Source: Mesorhizobium sp. M4B.F.Ca.ET.058.02.1.1
Lineage (GTDB): Bacteria > Pseudomonadota > Alphaproteobacteria > Rhizobiales > Rhizobiaceae
Reading direction: 5' to 3'
NCBI RefSeq assembly: GCF_003952505.1
Contig: NZ_CP034450.1
Span: forward strand, 2,852,001 to 2,916,000
Length of the DNA stretch: 64,000 bases
Positions 8,675-16,640 of the stretch are shown piece after piece. The notes below the pieces were generated by a model, which was not told where the DNA came from, did not search any database, and saw only the letters and a list, made by a program, of their open reading frames with translations. Each line of letters begins with the position of its first letter. The stretch's first letter is position 1. The position numbers were made by a program, and so were the translations under genes.

Positions 8675-8990
8675 ATGACGACAAGCCTTGCCGGCACCCT
8701 GAAAAACCGAAGCAAGCAAGCGGTGAAGCGGCTGATCGGCTACGACAGCCGCTGGCTGCGCATCCGCCAGATCGAGGCGCTCAGCGCTTTCTCGAGGCTG
8801 GCAACAGCAAGGCCTCCGACGTGATCGAGATCTCGCCGGGCTGGAATCGCTGTTGGACAGTGATGTGCCTGAACTATCGCTCGGTCGACTTCCCCGACAT
8901 CGATATCTGCCAGCACCGCACCGACGAGCAATTCTCCGTCGTTATCGCCGACCAGGTGCTGGAGCATGTGCAGCGGCCGGGGGCGGTGGA
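8675..8990 (+). pseudogene. Remnant of class I SAM methyltransferase (copy 2)
   Basis: The ATG at 8675, preceded by GGAGAAGG, opens MTTSLAGTLKNRSKQAVKRL and continues to WLRIRQIEAL. A one-base loss near 8795 then shifts the frame. The other frame carries KASDVIEISPGW, NYRSVDFPD and DEQFSVVIADQVLEHVQRPG. After about 8990 similarity ends. It retains the start that copy 1 (394-638) has lost. Both copies end at nearly the same codon, so the same truncated gene may have been duplicated. Confidence 0.75.
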
Positions 8991-9151
8991 GATTTGTAGG
9001 TGCTCCACCCGCATCCTTCGGCCCCTGGACATTGAAAGCTCGGCTACTTCTTGGGGGATACTTTCCGATTCCATCGCCAACATCACAATCGAATGGGTCT
9101 CGATGTGGCCGTAGGACGGAAACCACATTTCCGTTCGAACGTTCAAGCGAG

Positions 9152-9583
9152 ATGGACACAGTCGAGATCGCCTCCCGGACCGCCGCCGTCGAACGAACAG
9201 GGGGATGTCTCTGCGGCAGGATCCGTTATCGAGTGACCGGCGATCCGCGCGTTCACTACTGTCACTGTGACATGTGCCGCCGCGCGACCGGAAGCGCCTT
9301 CGCCGTGTTGGCCTGGACGTCCTCCTCCAACCTGTCATGGCTCAGCGAGGAGCCTGCCTATCGCGTATCTTCACCCATCGCCCGGAGGGGATTCTGCCGA
9401 GCATGCGGTTCTCCCTTGACCCTTTCCTACGCCGCCGCCGAGGACGAAGTCGCTCTGCATGTCGGAACCTTTGACGATCCTGAAGGTCTGGAACCGCAAT
9501 ACAATTACGGATCCTCGCAGCGGCTTGCCTGGGTTTGCTGTGGCATCGACTTGCCGCATCACGACACGGAAGAGCGATGGTAG
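9152..9583 (+). CDS. GFA-family (CENP-V/GFA domain) zinc protein
   Basis: 143 residues. GGCLCGRIRYRV at residues 17-28, then HYCHCDMCRRATGSAF and GFCRACGSPLT, are the Cys pairs of the glutathione-dependent formaldehyde-activating family that bind two zinc ions. Most members have no proven formaldehyde activity, so the role remains open. Its stop overlaps the start of the ligase gene by 7 bases, which suggests co-translation. Confidence 0.85.
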   Translation: MDTVEIASRTAAVERTGGCLCGRIRYRVTGDPRVHYCHCDMCRRATGSAFAVLAWTSSSNLSWLSEEPAYRVSSPIARRGFCRACGSPLTLSYAAAEDEVALHVGTFDDPEGLEPQYNYGSSQRLAWVCCGIDLPHHDTEERW

Positions 9584-10590
9584 CGGAATCCGATCATGAG
9601 TTTCCGCTCACTCTGGACACGCCGCCGATGGAAGCCCGGACCGCCGACACGCTGCCCGAGGGCAGCGGCATCTGGCAGTATGAGCCCAAGTGGGATGGCT
9701 TTCGCTGCCTTGCCTTCAAAGGAAGAAAGGCGGTCGATCTCAGGGCGAAATCCGGCAAGCCGCTTGGCCGCTATTTTCCCGAACTGACGGCGCTTCTGGG
9801 CGAGCTCGAAGCACGGGATTTCGTTGTGGACGGCGAGATCATAATCGAGATCGAAGGACGCGCATCGTTTGACGCGCTGCAGATGCGGCTTCACCCGGCA
9901 GAGAGCCGTATCCGGACGCTGAGCAGACAAACGCCTGCGCGGATAGTCCTCTTCGATACCCTTGCCGCGCCCGGAGGCAAGATCGTTCTCGAACTGCCGT
10001 TGCGGGAACGACGCGCGGCAACCGAAGATTTTGTCGCCAGGGCGGAGAATGAGGCGCTGCGACTTTCGTCGGCAACCACGAGTATCGCCAACGCCAACAA
10101 GTGGCTGCAGGGTGCTGGCCGCGGGTCGACCGACGGGGTCGTCGCCAAGATGCTGGACGAGCCCTATCGGCCAGGCGAGCGTGCGATGGTCAAGGTCAAG
10201 CGGCTGCGCACCGCCGACTGCGTGGTTGGCGGGTTCCGCTACCTGAACCGCAAGCGCCAGGTCGGGTCGCTGCTGCTGGGCCTCTATAACGACAATGGCT
10301 TGCTCGACCATGTCGGCTTCACCTCGACCATCAGCAATGAAGAGCGGTTGGCGGTCACCGTGAAGCTGGAGGAATTGCGCGGCGGACCCGGCTTCACAGG
10401 CAAGGCGCCGGGTGGGCCAAGCCGCTGGAGCACGGAACGCAGCGGCGAATGGGAGCCGGTGCGGCCGGAACTGGTCGTCGAGGTGCGCTTCGACCATATC
10501 ACCAGCGACCGCTTCCGCCACGGAACCAGGCTTTTGCGCTGGCGGCCCGACAAGGCGCCGCGCCAGTGCACGTTCGAGCAGATGGAGTAG
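9577..10590 (+). CDS. ATP-dependent DNA ligase (LigC-like)
   Basis: 337 residues. The adenylation motif EPKWDGFR has the nucleotidyl-accepting Lys at residue 38. VDGEIIIE and DGVVAKMLD follow, and KVKRLRTADCVVGG leads into the OB-fold domain, which ends in RWRPDKAPRQCTFEQ. This is the stand-alone bacterial LigC type used as a backup end-joining or gap-repair ligase. The start is fixed by overlap with the GFA gene. A second, larger LigD lies at 50982. A scrap matching its C terminus occurs at 60764. Confidence 0.88.
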   Translation: MVAESDHEFPLTLDTPPMEARTADTLPEGSGIWQYEPKWDGFRCLAFKGRKAVDLRAKSGKPLGRYFPELTALLGELEARDFVVDGEIIIEIEGRASFDALQMRLHPAESRIRTLSRQTPARIVLFDTLAAPGGKIVLELPLRERRAATEDFVARAENEALRLSSATTSIANANKWLQGAGRGSTDGVVAKMLDEPYRPGERAMVKVKRLRTADCVVGGFRYLNRKRQVGSLLLGLYNDNGLLDHVGFTSTISNEERLAVTVKLEELRGGPGFTGKAPGGPSRWSTERSGEWEPVRPELVVEVRFDHITSDRFRHGTRLLRWRPDKAPRQCTFEQME

Positions 10591-10631
10591 TGGCCTAGCA
10601 ATCGCGACGATCGTTGTCTGCCATCGCGCAT

Positions 10632-11202
10632 TCACTTTTTGCGCAAGGTTCGCAAAGTAATCGAATAGCGGTGTTCGGTCAGGGGCGGGATGCTGTGCTC
10701 CCATTCATCGCGCGCCGGGCCGCTCAAGAGGAAAGCCGACCGCGGCTCGACAATGATTGTCTTGCGGTCCCATTTCGTGCCGTTCTTGCGCCGGAGTCGG
10801 AAGCTGCAGGGAGCAAGAAGGGATACGCCGGCCACCGTCTCGAAATGCGGCTTGTCGCGATGCCAGCCGATGCCTGCGCCCGATCGATACTCGTTGATCA
10901 GAACCTGTTCGAAAGCGCTTTCCGGCAACCCGACGAAAGTAGCGACTTTGCGCCTTAGCGTCATCAAGAAATCTGGTCTCGGGGGCGCCTCGACCACCGC
11001 GCCGATCGTAGTCGTAGCGCAGGCCGAAACCGATCACCTGCCGATTTGCCAGGTGGCCGTGGAAATCGAAGGCTGGAAGGGGAGCCTCTCAAGGTGGCGC
11101 AGCAGGTCCGTTTCTTCATCCGCCGCGAAGGTTCCCCTGATAGCGAAACCCTTCTGGCAGGTCATCGGCTGCAGCGAACAGGTCGGGCTGGTAAACATTC
11201 AT
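10632..11202 (-). pseudogene. alkB-type 2-oxoglutarate dioxygenase, multiple frameshifts
   Basis: The 3' part (10632-10997) is intact: EQVLINEYRSGAGIGWHRDK with the HxD iron site, SLLAPCSFRLRRKNG, and EWEHSIPPLTEHRYSITLR with the second His and the oxoglutarate Arg. The 5' part, from the ATG at 11202 (MNVYQPDLFAAADDLPEGF), is split over at least three frame changes, including ANRQVIGFGLRYDYDRR. Homologues demethylate alkylated DNA or RNA. The gene would not make the N-terminal substrate lid, so it is inactive unless the indels are sequence errors. Confidence 0.75.
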
Positions 11203-11395
11203 TTTGGATTTTAGAAATGGCATGCACAATAGCTGGTGAAACTGCTCCCTGAGCGCAAGGCCTACGATGCGGCGGATCCGCATACTAACGTTCCCCGTGC
11301 CGTGGAGGCCAAGGCGTCATGGTTTGCAGTCGGCGGCCTTGCCTGGCCGCCCTGCCCTTTCGGTTGCCGCCTGAATGGCAAGACGCCCGCAGTAC

Positions 11396-11827
11396 TCAGT
11401 GCAGGAGGACGGTCCTCAACCAAGCCAGGAAACGGCTGCCATTGACGGTCCTGCGCACCCTGGCGGCGGCCCATTTGCTTTGCATGGTGGCGCCGACATG
11501 ACAGCTGCAGACGATTTCGTGCAATTGCCAATCGCTGAGCTCGAAGAAGCGAAGGGCCTCTCCATAGGTGTCGTTCCTAAGTCCCGCGGCTTTCAGCAGC
11601 GGATCTTCCAAGGCAACCGAAATTGGCGATCCATCGGCTCGTGCGGCCTGGCGGGCGTCCAGGCGCAGGCGTTCGGTGCCAGCAAGCGCGCCCAGGCATC
11701 GGCCGGGATGCCGCTCGAGCAGCTCCGCCCAACGCTCGATCCGTTGCCTCCGGGTCATAACGGGGCTCTGCGCCAGCGGCTTGACGTCGGCGATCGCCTG
11801 CAGTTGTGCGAGGGTCTGGTGTTTCAT
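11396..11827 (-). CDS. Conserved hypothetical protein (rhizobial)
   Basis: 143 residues, start ATG at 11827 with AGGAG 8 bases upstream. It contains MTRRQRIERWAELLERHPGR, DPLLKAAGLRND, and FFELSDWQLHEIVCSCHVG with a conserved-looking CSCH. I recall similar proteins in Rhizobiales without known function. The CSCH pair could bind metal. It lies downstream of the membrane protein gene on the same strand with a 49-base gap. Confidence 0.6.
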   Translation of the reverse strand: MKHQTLAQLQAIADVKPLAQSPVMTRRQRIERWAELLERHPGRCLGALAGTERLRLDARQAARADGSPISVALEDPLLKAAGLRNDTYGEALRFFELSDWQLHEIVCSCHVGATMQSKWAAARVRRTVNGSRFLAWLRTVLLH

Positions 11828-11876
11828 AATTAGCTCCTGTTGATCGAGCATCACCCAAGGGGTTTTCGCGACAAGC

Positions 11877-12791
11877 CTATCGGTCGGCCAAATAAGTGGC
11901 CTCCTCATCGTCACGCTGTCGTCCGCCTAGCGCCGCTGCGACGCTGGCAATAAAGGCGCCCACCACCATGGACAGGGCGCCAAGAAGGGCGAAGGAGGCG
12001 CCGGCTTTCCTGGCTGTGTCGGCCGCCTGCTGGGCCTTGATCTTTGCGTCCTTCACCTTGGCCATCATTGCATCTACCCGAGCCTTGGCATCGGCCTGCG
12101 GAAGCCCGGTGCGGGCGGCCACGAGTTGCGTCAGATAGGCGCTGTCGTCAGCCGCAAGTTCGCCGCCGTTCGCAGCAGAGGCGAGCAGGATGCGCGACGC
12201 CTGCGCGGTCGCTGCAGCTTCGTTCTGCGGATTGGCGTCGACGAGCTTGGTCAGGTCGGCGGGGCGGAATAAGGCATCCACATAGTAGGACGTGCTGTCA
12301 AATGCTGAGCTGTCCTTGCTTGCGGCACCGGCCGAAGCCCCGGTCGCGGCGCCCGCGGCCACCGTCGAAACTGCCTGCACTCCAGAACCCAATGCCGCCG
12401 AAAGCGCTGAGCCAAGAACTCCCGCAACAAGAAGCGTGGCGAGTGCCCAGGCAAGGAAACCGTGAGCTGTGTCACGGAAGTAGGTTTCATCGGTATGAAT
12501 CCCCACCCATTTGGTGCGCAACCGACCCGTGAGATATCCACCGACGCCAGATGAAAGCCATTGCACAACCACCAGCCAGACTGCGGTGGACACAGCAAAT
12601 GTCGTGGCCGACGCGCCAGCAGCGGACCATGGCGAAACCATGCTCAGCCCAAGGCCGGAGCCCAACAATAGGAGCATGACTGTCAGGGTCGAAGCGGCAA
12701 AGGCGCCGGCAATGATTGGCCCCCAGTTCACTGCTGAAGATGAGGATTCTGTCGGTGCAGAGGCCTCGGCAGTCACAAGTGTTGCCTGCAT
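11877..12791 (-). CDS. Conserved multi-pass membrane protein
   Basis: 304 residues. Hydrophobic helices lie at about 22-48, 62-85 and 108-132, and again near 265-290. Between them is a long soluble Ala-rich segment (residues 140-255) with a charged coiled-coil-like end. WGPIIAGAFAASTLTVML at the start and the GGYLTGRLRTKW loop recall rhizobial stress-associated membrane proteins. Function unknown. It sits 9 bases after a 25-residue membrane peptide, probably in one operon. Confidence 0.65.
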   Translation of the reverse strand: MQATLVTAEASAPTESSSSAVNWGPIIAGAFAASTLTVMLLLLGSGLGLSMVSPWSAAGASATTFAVSTAVWLVVVQWLSSGVGGYLTGRLRTKWVGIHTDETYFRDTAHGFLAWALATLLVAGVLGSALSAALGSGVQAVSTVAAGAATGASAGAASKDSSAFDSTSYYVDALFRPADLTKLVDANPQNEAAATAQASRILLASAANGGELAADDSAYLTQLVAARTGLPQADAKARVDAMMAKVKDAKIKAQQAADTARKAGASFALLGALSMVVGAFIASVAAALGGRQRDDEEATYLADR

Positions 12792-12800
12792 CTGAGCCTC

Positions 12801-12878
12801 CTACCGCGCAAACAGCATGATGAGTATGATGATCGGAATGGGAATGCCGAGCAGCCAGAGCAAGATACCGCGACCCAT
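12801..12878 (-). CDS. Tiny membrane protein, 25 residues
   Basis: ATG at 12878 with GGAGG 6 bases upstream. The product is MGRGILLWLLGIPIPIII followed by LIMLFAR, a single hydrophobic helix with a Pro-X-Pro kink. Small proteins of this type are widespread in proteobacteria and usually missed. It leads the membrane-protein operon. A GGAAC-N16-CATT element lies upstream. Confidence 0.65.
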   Translation of the reverse strand: MGRGILLWLLGIPIPIIILIMLFAR

Positions 12879-12914
12879 GGAAGCCTCCTGTGCGTTAGTA
12901 TGTGATGAACTAAC

Positions 12915-12939
12915 AATGTCGCTGCAGGTCTTCTGTTCC
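12915..12939 (-). promoter_or_regulatory. Candidate EcfG-type promoter (one mismatch)
   Basis: On the minus strand: GGAAC, 16 bases, CATT, about 37 bases before the ATG of the 25-residue membrane peptide. The -35 is exact and the -10 differs from CGTT at one base. Weak alone. Confidence 0.35.
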
Positions 12940-12956
12940 GTTGGCAGTAAGCTGGG

Positions 12957-13490
12957 TCATTTACAGGCGGCAAAGGCCTTCATGCCCTTCTTGATCGCCC
13001 TGCGAGCCTCGTCGGCATTCTGCCATCCCTTGAACTTGATGGTCTTGCCCGTCCCCAGCACGGACGACAGAAAGAACTGCTCGATTTCGCGCCGCAGGTC
13101 ATCTGGCACACGATCGGTCGCAACCGGCTCATCGGCAGCATCTTCTCTATGGGGACAGAAGACATAGCGGTCGTTGCGCAAGGCCTCGCCACCGGAGTCC
13201 TTCTGCTTGACACGCAATGCACCCAACAGGTCGCATTTGATGACGATGCCAGGAGCGGAAGCCGCCTGGTGGATGACCAGCCCGTCGAGGGGATCGCCAT
13301 CATCGCCCAAGGTCGAAGGGATAAAACCCCAGTCGTAGGGATAAGTCATCCCGGCCGGTAAGGGGCGGACATAACCGAAGGTCCGGGTTGCGCGATCGTA
13401 GGCAATCTTCGCCTCCGCGCCACGCGGGGTTTCAATCACCACTCTGACAAGCCCCTTCGTTGTGGTCGGCAGCCTCAGATAATCGGGCAT
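12957..13490 (-). CDS. Inorganic pyrophosphatase (family I)
   Basis: 177 residues from the ATG at 13490. A longer in-frame reading adds 75 residues of low-complexity sequence and is unlikely. Family I residues are present: YPYDWGFIPSTLGDDGDPLDG, with the metal-binding signature DGDPLD at residues 64-69, and IKFKGWQNADEARRAIKKG at the end. It hydrolyses pyrophosphate to phosphate and so drives polymerisation reactions. This is a shorter, divergent form of the kind found beside stress genes and may be a second copy to the housekeeping enzyme. Confidence 0.82.
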   Translation of the reverse strand: MPDYLRLPTTTKGLVRVVIETPRGAEAKIAYDRATRTFGYVRPLPAGMTYPYDWGFIPSTLGDDGDPLDGLVIHQAASAPGIVIKCDLLGALRVKQKDSGGEALRNDRYVFCPHREDAADEPVATDRVPDDLRREIEQFFLSSVLGTGKTIKFKGWQNADEARRAIKKGMKAFAACK

Positions 13491-13524
13491 TGCGATGCCT
13501 ATCGCGCTGGTTCGCTCCGGATGG

Positions 13525-13549
13525 AACTTCAAGATGCGACGAATGTTCC
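13525..13549 (-). promoter_or_regulatory. Candidate EcfG-type promoter of pyrophosphatase
   Basis: Minus strand GGAAC-N16-AGTT, ending 34 bases before the ATG at 13490. The same block is an inverted repeat, so the plus strand also reads GGAAC-N16-TGTT. Either direction has one mismatch in the -10. Confidence 0.35.
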
Positions 13550-13732
13550 GAAGGGCAGCGCGAAGGACAGCCGCAGTTCCGCGTCGTTGGGGCGAATGCG
13601 CCCAGGCGCCGAGCGGGTTGAAGGGTGCGTCGTCATCGTCGAGCCGGCTGCGTGCTGCCGCGGAACCAAAATTCCAGGAGTCGCTTTTTACCGAATACCG
13701 CGGCTGCCGGGCCAACGCGAACGGGTGGAGAC

Positions 13733-14896
13733 ATGGCGCTTGAAGGTGCGGCGCGTGCGAATATCGGCATTCGCGTCATGATAGTCACGGTGGTGGCGGT
13801 GCCCCTGCTGTTCGCCCTGAGCGGCCTTGCCATTCGCTATGCCGCCTTTGCCTCGGTGTCGGCGGAGTCTGGCTTTGCGGCCTATGCCAAGGCGCTCTGC
13901 CGGTGGGACTGCTCCTGGTATATAGACATTTCCGAGAAGGGCTATGAGCGCTTCCCAATTGCGAACGGAAGCAATGTCGGGCGCTGGGGCTTCTTCCCGC
14001 TCTATCCGCTCCTGGTGGCGGCGATCCGATCCATCCTGCCCTTCCCTACGATCCTGATCGCGACGATCACGTCGCAGGCGTTGAGCTACGCAGCTTGCCT
14101 CGTAGCGTGGCCGCTCCTGGGGAAGAACATGCGCGCCTATGTGCTCTACTGCGCCTTCCTGCTCAGCGGCCCGTTCTCTTTCCATTTCACCACTTTCCTC
14201 ACCGAACCGCTCTTTGTCCTGCTTACCTCGTGCGTCTTCTTGGCGCTCAAGCGCTCAAACCATCTCGCCGCCGGCGTGGCCACGGCGCTCCTATCGGCAA
14301 CGCGGCTCGTTGGTGTGCTCGCCGTGTTCGCCACTGTCATTCACTTGTTCGAGGAGTATCGCGCGAAGGGGGGTTCTATCGTCGCCTTTCCCCGCTGGCT
14401 GCTCGGCCGGCCGGATCTTCTGGTCGCCATCTTCATCTCGCCCGCCGGTTTGTTCGCCTATATGCTCTTTCTCTATCTCACGGTCGGGGACGGCTTTGCC
14501 TTCCTCCACGTTCAGCGTGCCTTCGGGCGCGTGGCGGGCAATCCGCTGCTGTTTCTATGGGACGGCCTGTCCTACCACCCGAATGCCGACTGGCTGCCGA
14601 CGGCGCCGCAATGGAGCGCAATGACGGCAACGGCTGGCCTGGCGCTGTGCTTGGTGCTCGGGGCTCGCAGGCAATATGGCGCGGCCCTTTTCTGCGCGGT
14701 TAGCATCATCTTGCCCTTGACCACGAACCTGGCTTCGATGGTCAGATACGTCGTCGGGCTCGCGCCGCTGACGATGCTGGTAGCCGTCTTGCTGTCAGGA
14801 TCGAAGCTGACCTTCGTCGCGGCCTTGGCGCTGTTCCTCGCCGCCTGCTACTTCATGACGGTGGCGTGGATCGGAGGCTATCTTGCCCTTGTCTGA
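13733..14896 (+). CDS. PIG-V-like mannosyltransferase family membrane protein
   Basis: 387 residues, ATG at 13733 after GGTGGAG. About ten hydrophobic helices. The first large loop has CRWDCSWYIDISEKGYERF, matching the WDxxWYxxIAxxGY signature of GPI mannosyltransferase 2-like (PIG-V) enzymes, and RWGFFPLYPLL follows. Bacterial members transfer sugars from polyprenyl-phosphate donors on the periplasmic side. The glycosyltransferase 2/GtrA genes on the opposite strand may supply that donor. The next gene overlaps by 14 bases. Confidence 0.72.
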   Translation: MALEGAARANIGIRVMIVTVVAVPLLFALSGLAIRYAAFASVSAESGFAAYAKALCRWDCSWYIDISEKGYERFPIANGSNVGRWGFFPLYPLLVAAIRSILPFPTILIATITSQALSYAACLVAWPLLGKNMRAYVLYCAFLLSGPFSFHFTTFLTEPLFVLLTSCVFLALKRSNHLAAGVATALLSATRLVGVLAVFATVIHLFEEYRAKGGSIVAFPRWLLGRPDLLVAIFISPAGLFAYMLFLYLTVGDGFAFLHVQRAFGRVAGNPLLFLWDGLSYHPNADWLPTAPQWSAMTATAGLALCLVLGARRQYGAALFCAVSIILPLTTNLASMVRYVVGLAPLTMLVAVLLSGSKLTFVAALALFLAACYFMTVAWIGGYLALV

Positions 14897-15506
14897 AGCG
14901 CTGCGTTCCCCTAGGTCCGCTGTGTCGCTTGGCGGCTACGGCCTAGCGGTCGCCCTTGCCTTGTCCGAGTTCGCCATCCTCGCGCTTGCCCTCAGTCCCG
15001 ACGTCAGCGACGACTATCACGCCTATTACATCGACCGCACGACAACGTGCCTCAACCGCAATGCCATCGGCAGCTATACGCCCGGCCGAACGATATCGTT
15101 CCGATCCGATGGCGCCAGACAGACGGCGGATATGAGGGTTTGCGGCTGGTCGGGCCCGGTGGCGGACGGCACCCATTCGCTGGGCGAGACCTCTCGCCTT
15201 CGCCTGGCGCTGCCGCCCGTCCGTGGCGGTCTTCTGGCAACGCTGCAGATGGCCGCAGTCAAGCGTCCTCCCCAACTCACACAGAGGGTCGTCATCTCGG
15301 CAAATGGCGTAAGGCTGCATCAGGCGACAGTTTCGGGCGCGGCACCGATGACGGTAGCTTTCGTCATTCCCCAGGCAGCCCTGGCCGACACAGGCAGGCT
15401 GGAATTGTTCTTCGACTATCCCGACGGCATCGCGCAGAGCCCGGCGGCAAGCAACATATACAATCGGTCGATCAAGCTGATCTCGTTTCGGCTGGATGCG
15501 CTTTAG
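14883..15506 (+). CDS. Membrane-anchored periplasmic protein of unknown function
   Basis: 207 residues from a TTG at 14883, overlapping the mannosyltransferase. A single N-terminal helix (residues 15-37) is followed by a periplasmic beta-rich domain (CLNRNAIGSYTPGRTISF, MTVAFVIPQAAL, LELFFDYPDGI). The fold resembles sugar-binding extension domains fused to membrane glycosyltransferases elsewhere, but I do not recognise it firmly. The overlap implies translational coupling and a shared role. Confidence 0.55.
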   Translation: MPLSEALRSPRSAVSLGGYGLAVALALSEFAILALALSPDVSDDYHAYYIDRTTTCLNRNAIGSYTPGRTISFRSDGARQTADMRVCGWSGPVADGTHSLGETSRLRLALPPVRGGLLATLQMAAVKRPPQLTQRVVISANGVRLHQATVSGAAPMTVAFVIPQAALADTGRLELFFDYPDGIAQSPAASNIYNRSIKLISFRLDAL

Positions 15507-15523
15507 GCGCAAGCGACATTCAC

Positions 15524-15955
15524 TCAGGACGGGTCGCCCCGTCGGTCGGCTTCCCGCCCGGCAAAGACCCAGCGGTCGAGCGCGATAAGATTGAGCGCCG
15601 GGATGATCAGGCAGGTCAGCAGGATGGGGACGAAAAGCGGCAGGCCGAGCATCACCGTGAAGAGCGTGGGCGCAGCATAGGCGACGCCAAGGCCGGTCGC
15701 GGACAGCAGCAGGAAACGTGGCGCTTCCGAGCGATGCGGTCCGGCCGACATGAAGCTGAAGGACTTGTGCGCCAGGTAGGAAAACAGCGCCGCCGCAGCA
15801 TAAGCGGCGAGCGAGGCCTGCACCGGCGTGAAGCCGATCCTGTCCGCCCGGGCGAAGACCGCGGCCAGGACGGCGTAAAGAATCGTCGCGGCGATGCCGA
15901 CCGATCCGAAGCGCGCCAGGAATTTCACGCCGGCGGTGAAACGGTGCTCAGGCAT
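15524..15955 (-). CDS. GtrA-family membrane protein
   Basis: 143 residues from the ATG at 15955. Four hydrophobic helices with FLARFGSVGIAATILYAVL at the start, SYLAHKSFSF after helix two and LNLIALDRWVFAGRE at the end are typical of GtrA proteins. These are proposed flippases or partners for polyprenyl-phosphate-linked sugars. The start overlaps the upstream methyltransferase by 8 bases. Third gene of a GT2-methyltransferase-GtrA operon. Confidence 0.8.
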   Translation of the reverse strand: MPEHRFTAGVKFLARFGSVGIAATILYAVLAAVFARADRIGFTPVQASLAAYAAAALFSYLAHKSFSFMSAGPHRSEAPRFLLLSATGLGVAYAAPTLFTVMLGLPLFVPILLTCLIIPALNLIALDRWVFAGREADRRGDPS

Positions 15956-16640
15956 AAGCGACACACGTATACTGCGCTCCGAGCGGCAGGGCGGCGAGCG
16001 CACGCTCGACCTTCCTGGCAAAGGGTCTTGCTGAAGGCAGAAGCAGGAAATGCTCGGACCGGATATACCTGAACCCCGCGTCTCGAAGCAGCCGTGCCGC
16101 CTCGCCCGCGCCAAGCAAAACGGCGTCCTCGTCGAACGGGCAGCGGAACACTGCGATACGCGTCAGCGGATTGTAGGGATTGTGCTCGATGATGCAGGCG
16201 ACGCCGCCCTGCCGCAGGACACGCCTCATCTCATGGAAAAAATTGGGCCGAGAAGCGGGCGGCACGTGGTGGACGACGCAACTGGCGAAGGCCAGGTCGA
16301 AGGCGCCGTCTTGGTAAGGCAGGCGATCCGTGGTGCAGGCGGTGTAGGCGATATGCGGGTTGTCGCGGCGGGCACGCGCGAGCGATTTCTGCGAGACGTC
16401 GCAGCCGTCAAGACGATCAAAGGCGCCATCGAGATAGGGATGGAGCGCGCCGACACCGCAGCCCACATCGAGCCCGCGCACGTCCGCGCCGCCCTGGCGA
16501 AGGCACCGCTCGCCGACCAGGCGCCGCAAAAGGTCGGCCTTGGCGGCGAGGAAGAAGTCATGCTGTAGGCCGGAGAACCGGATCGAGCCTTCAACCACCT
16601 CGCCGTAGCTGGCGTCATAGCTGTCGAAGTGTTCGGACAT
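15948..16640 (-). CDS. Class I SAM-dependent methyltransferase
   Basis: 230 residues. The motif I region GLDVGCGVGALHPYL is followed by FDLAFASCVVHHVPPASRP and EMRRVLRQGGVACIIEHNPY, a methyltransferase-11 layout. It lies between GT2 (overlap 26 bases upstream) and GtrA (overlap 8 bases downstream), so the likely substrate is a glycan or lipid-linked sugar. That is context, not sequence proof. Confidence 0.8.
   Translation of the reverse strand: MSEHFDSYDASYGEVVEGSIRFSGLQHDFFLAAKADLLRRLVGERCLRQGGADVRGLDVGCGVGALHPYLDGAFDRLDGCDVSQKSLARARRDNPHIAYTACTTDRLPYQDGAFDLAFASCVVHHVPPASRPNFFHEMRRVLRQGGVACIIEHNPYNPLTRIAVFRCPFDEDAVLLGAGEAARLLRDAGFRYIRSEHFLLLPSARPFARKVERALAALPLGAQYTCVAYA

Noticed and set aside
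9559..10704. 381-codon minus-strand frame antisense to the LigC-type ligase
   Set aside because: Shadow frame without recognisable domain; the ligase reading has all catalytic motifs.
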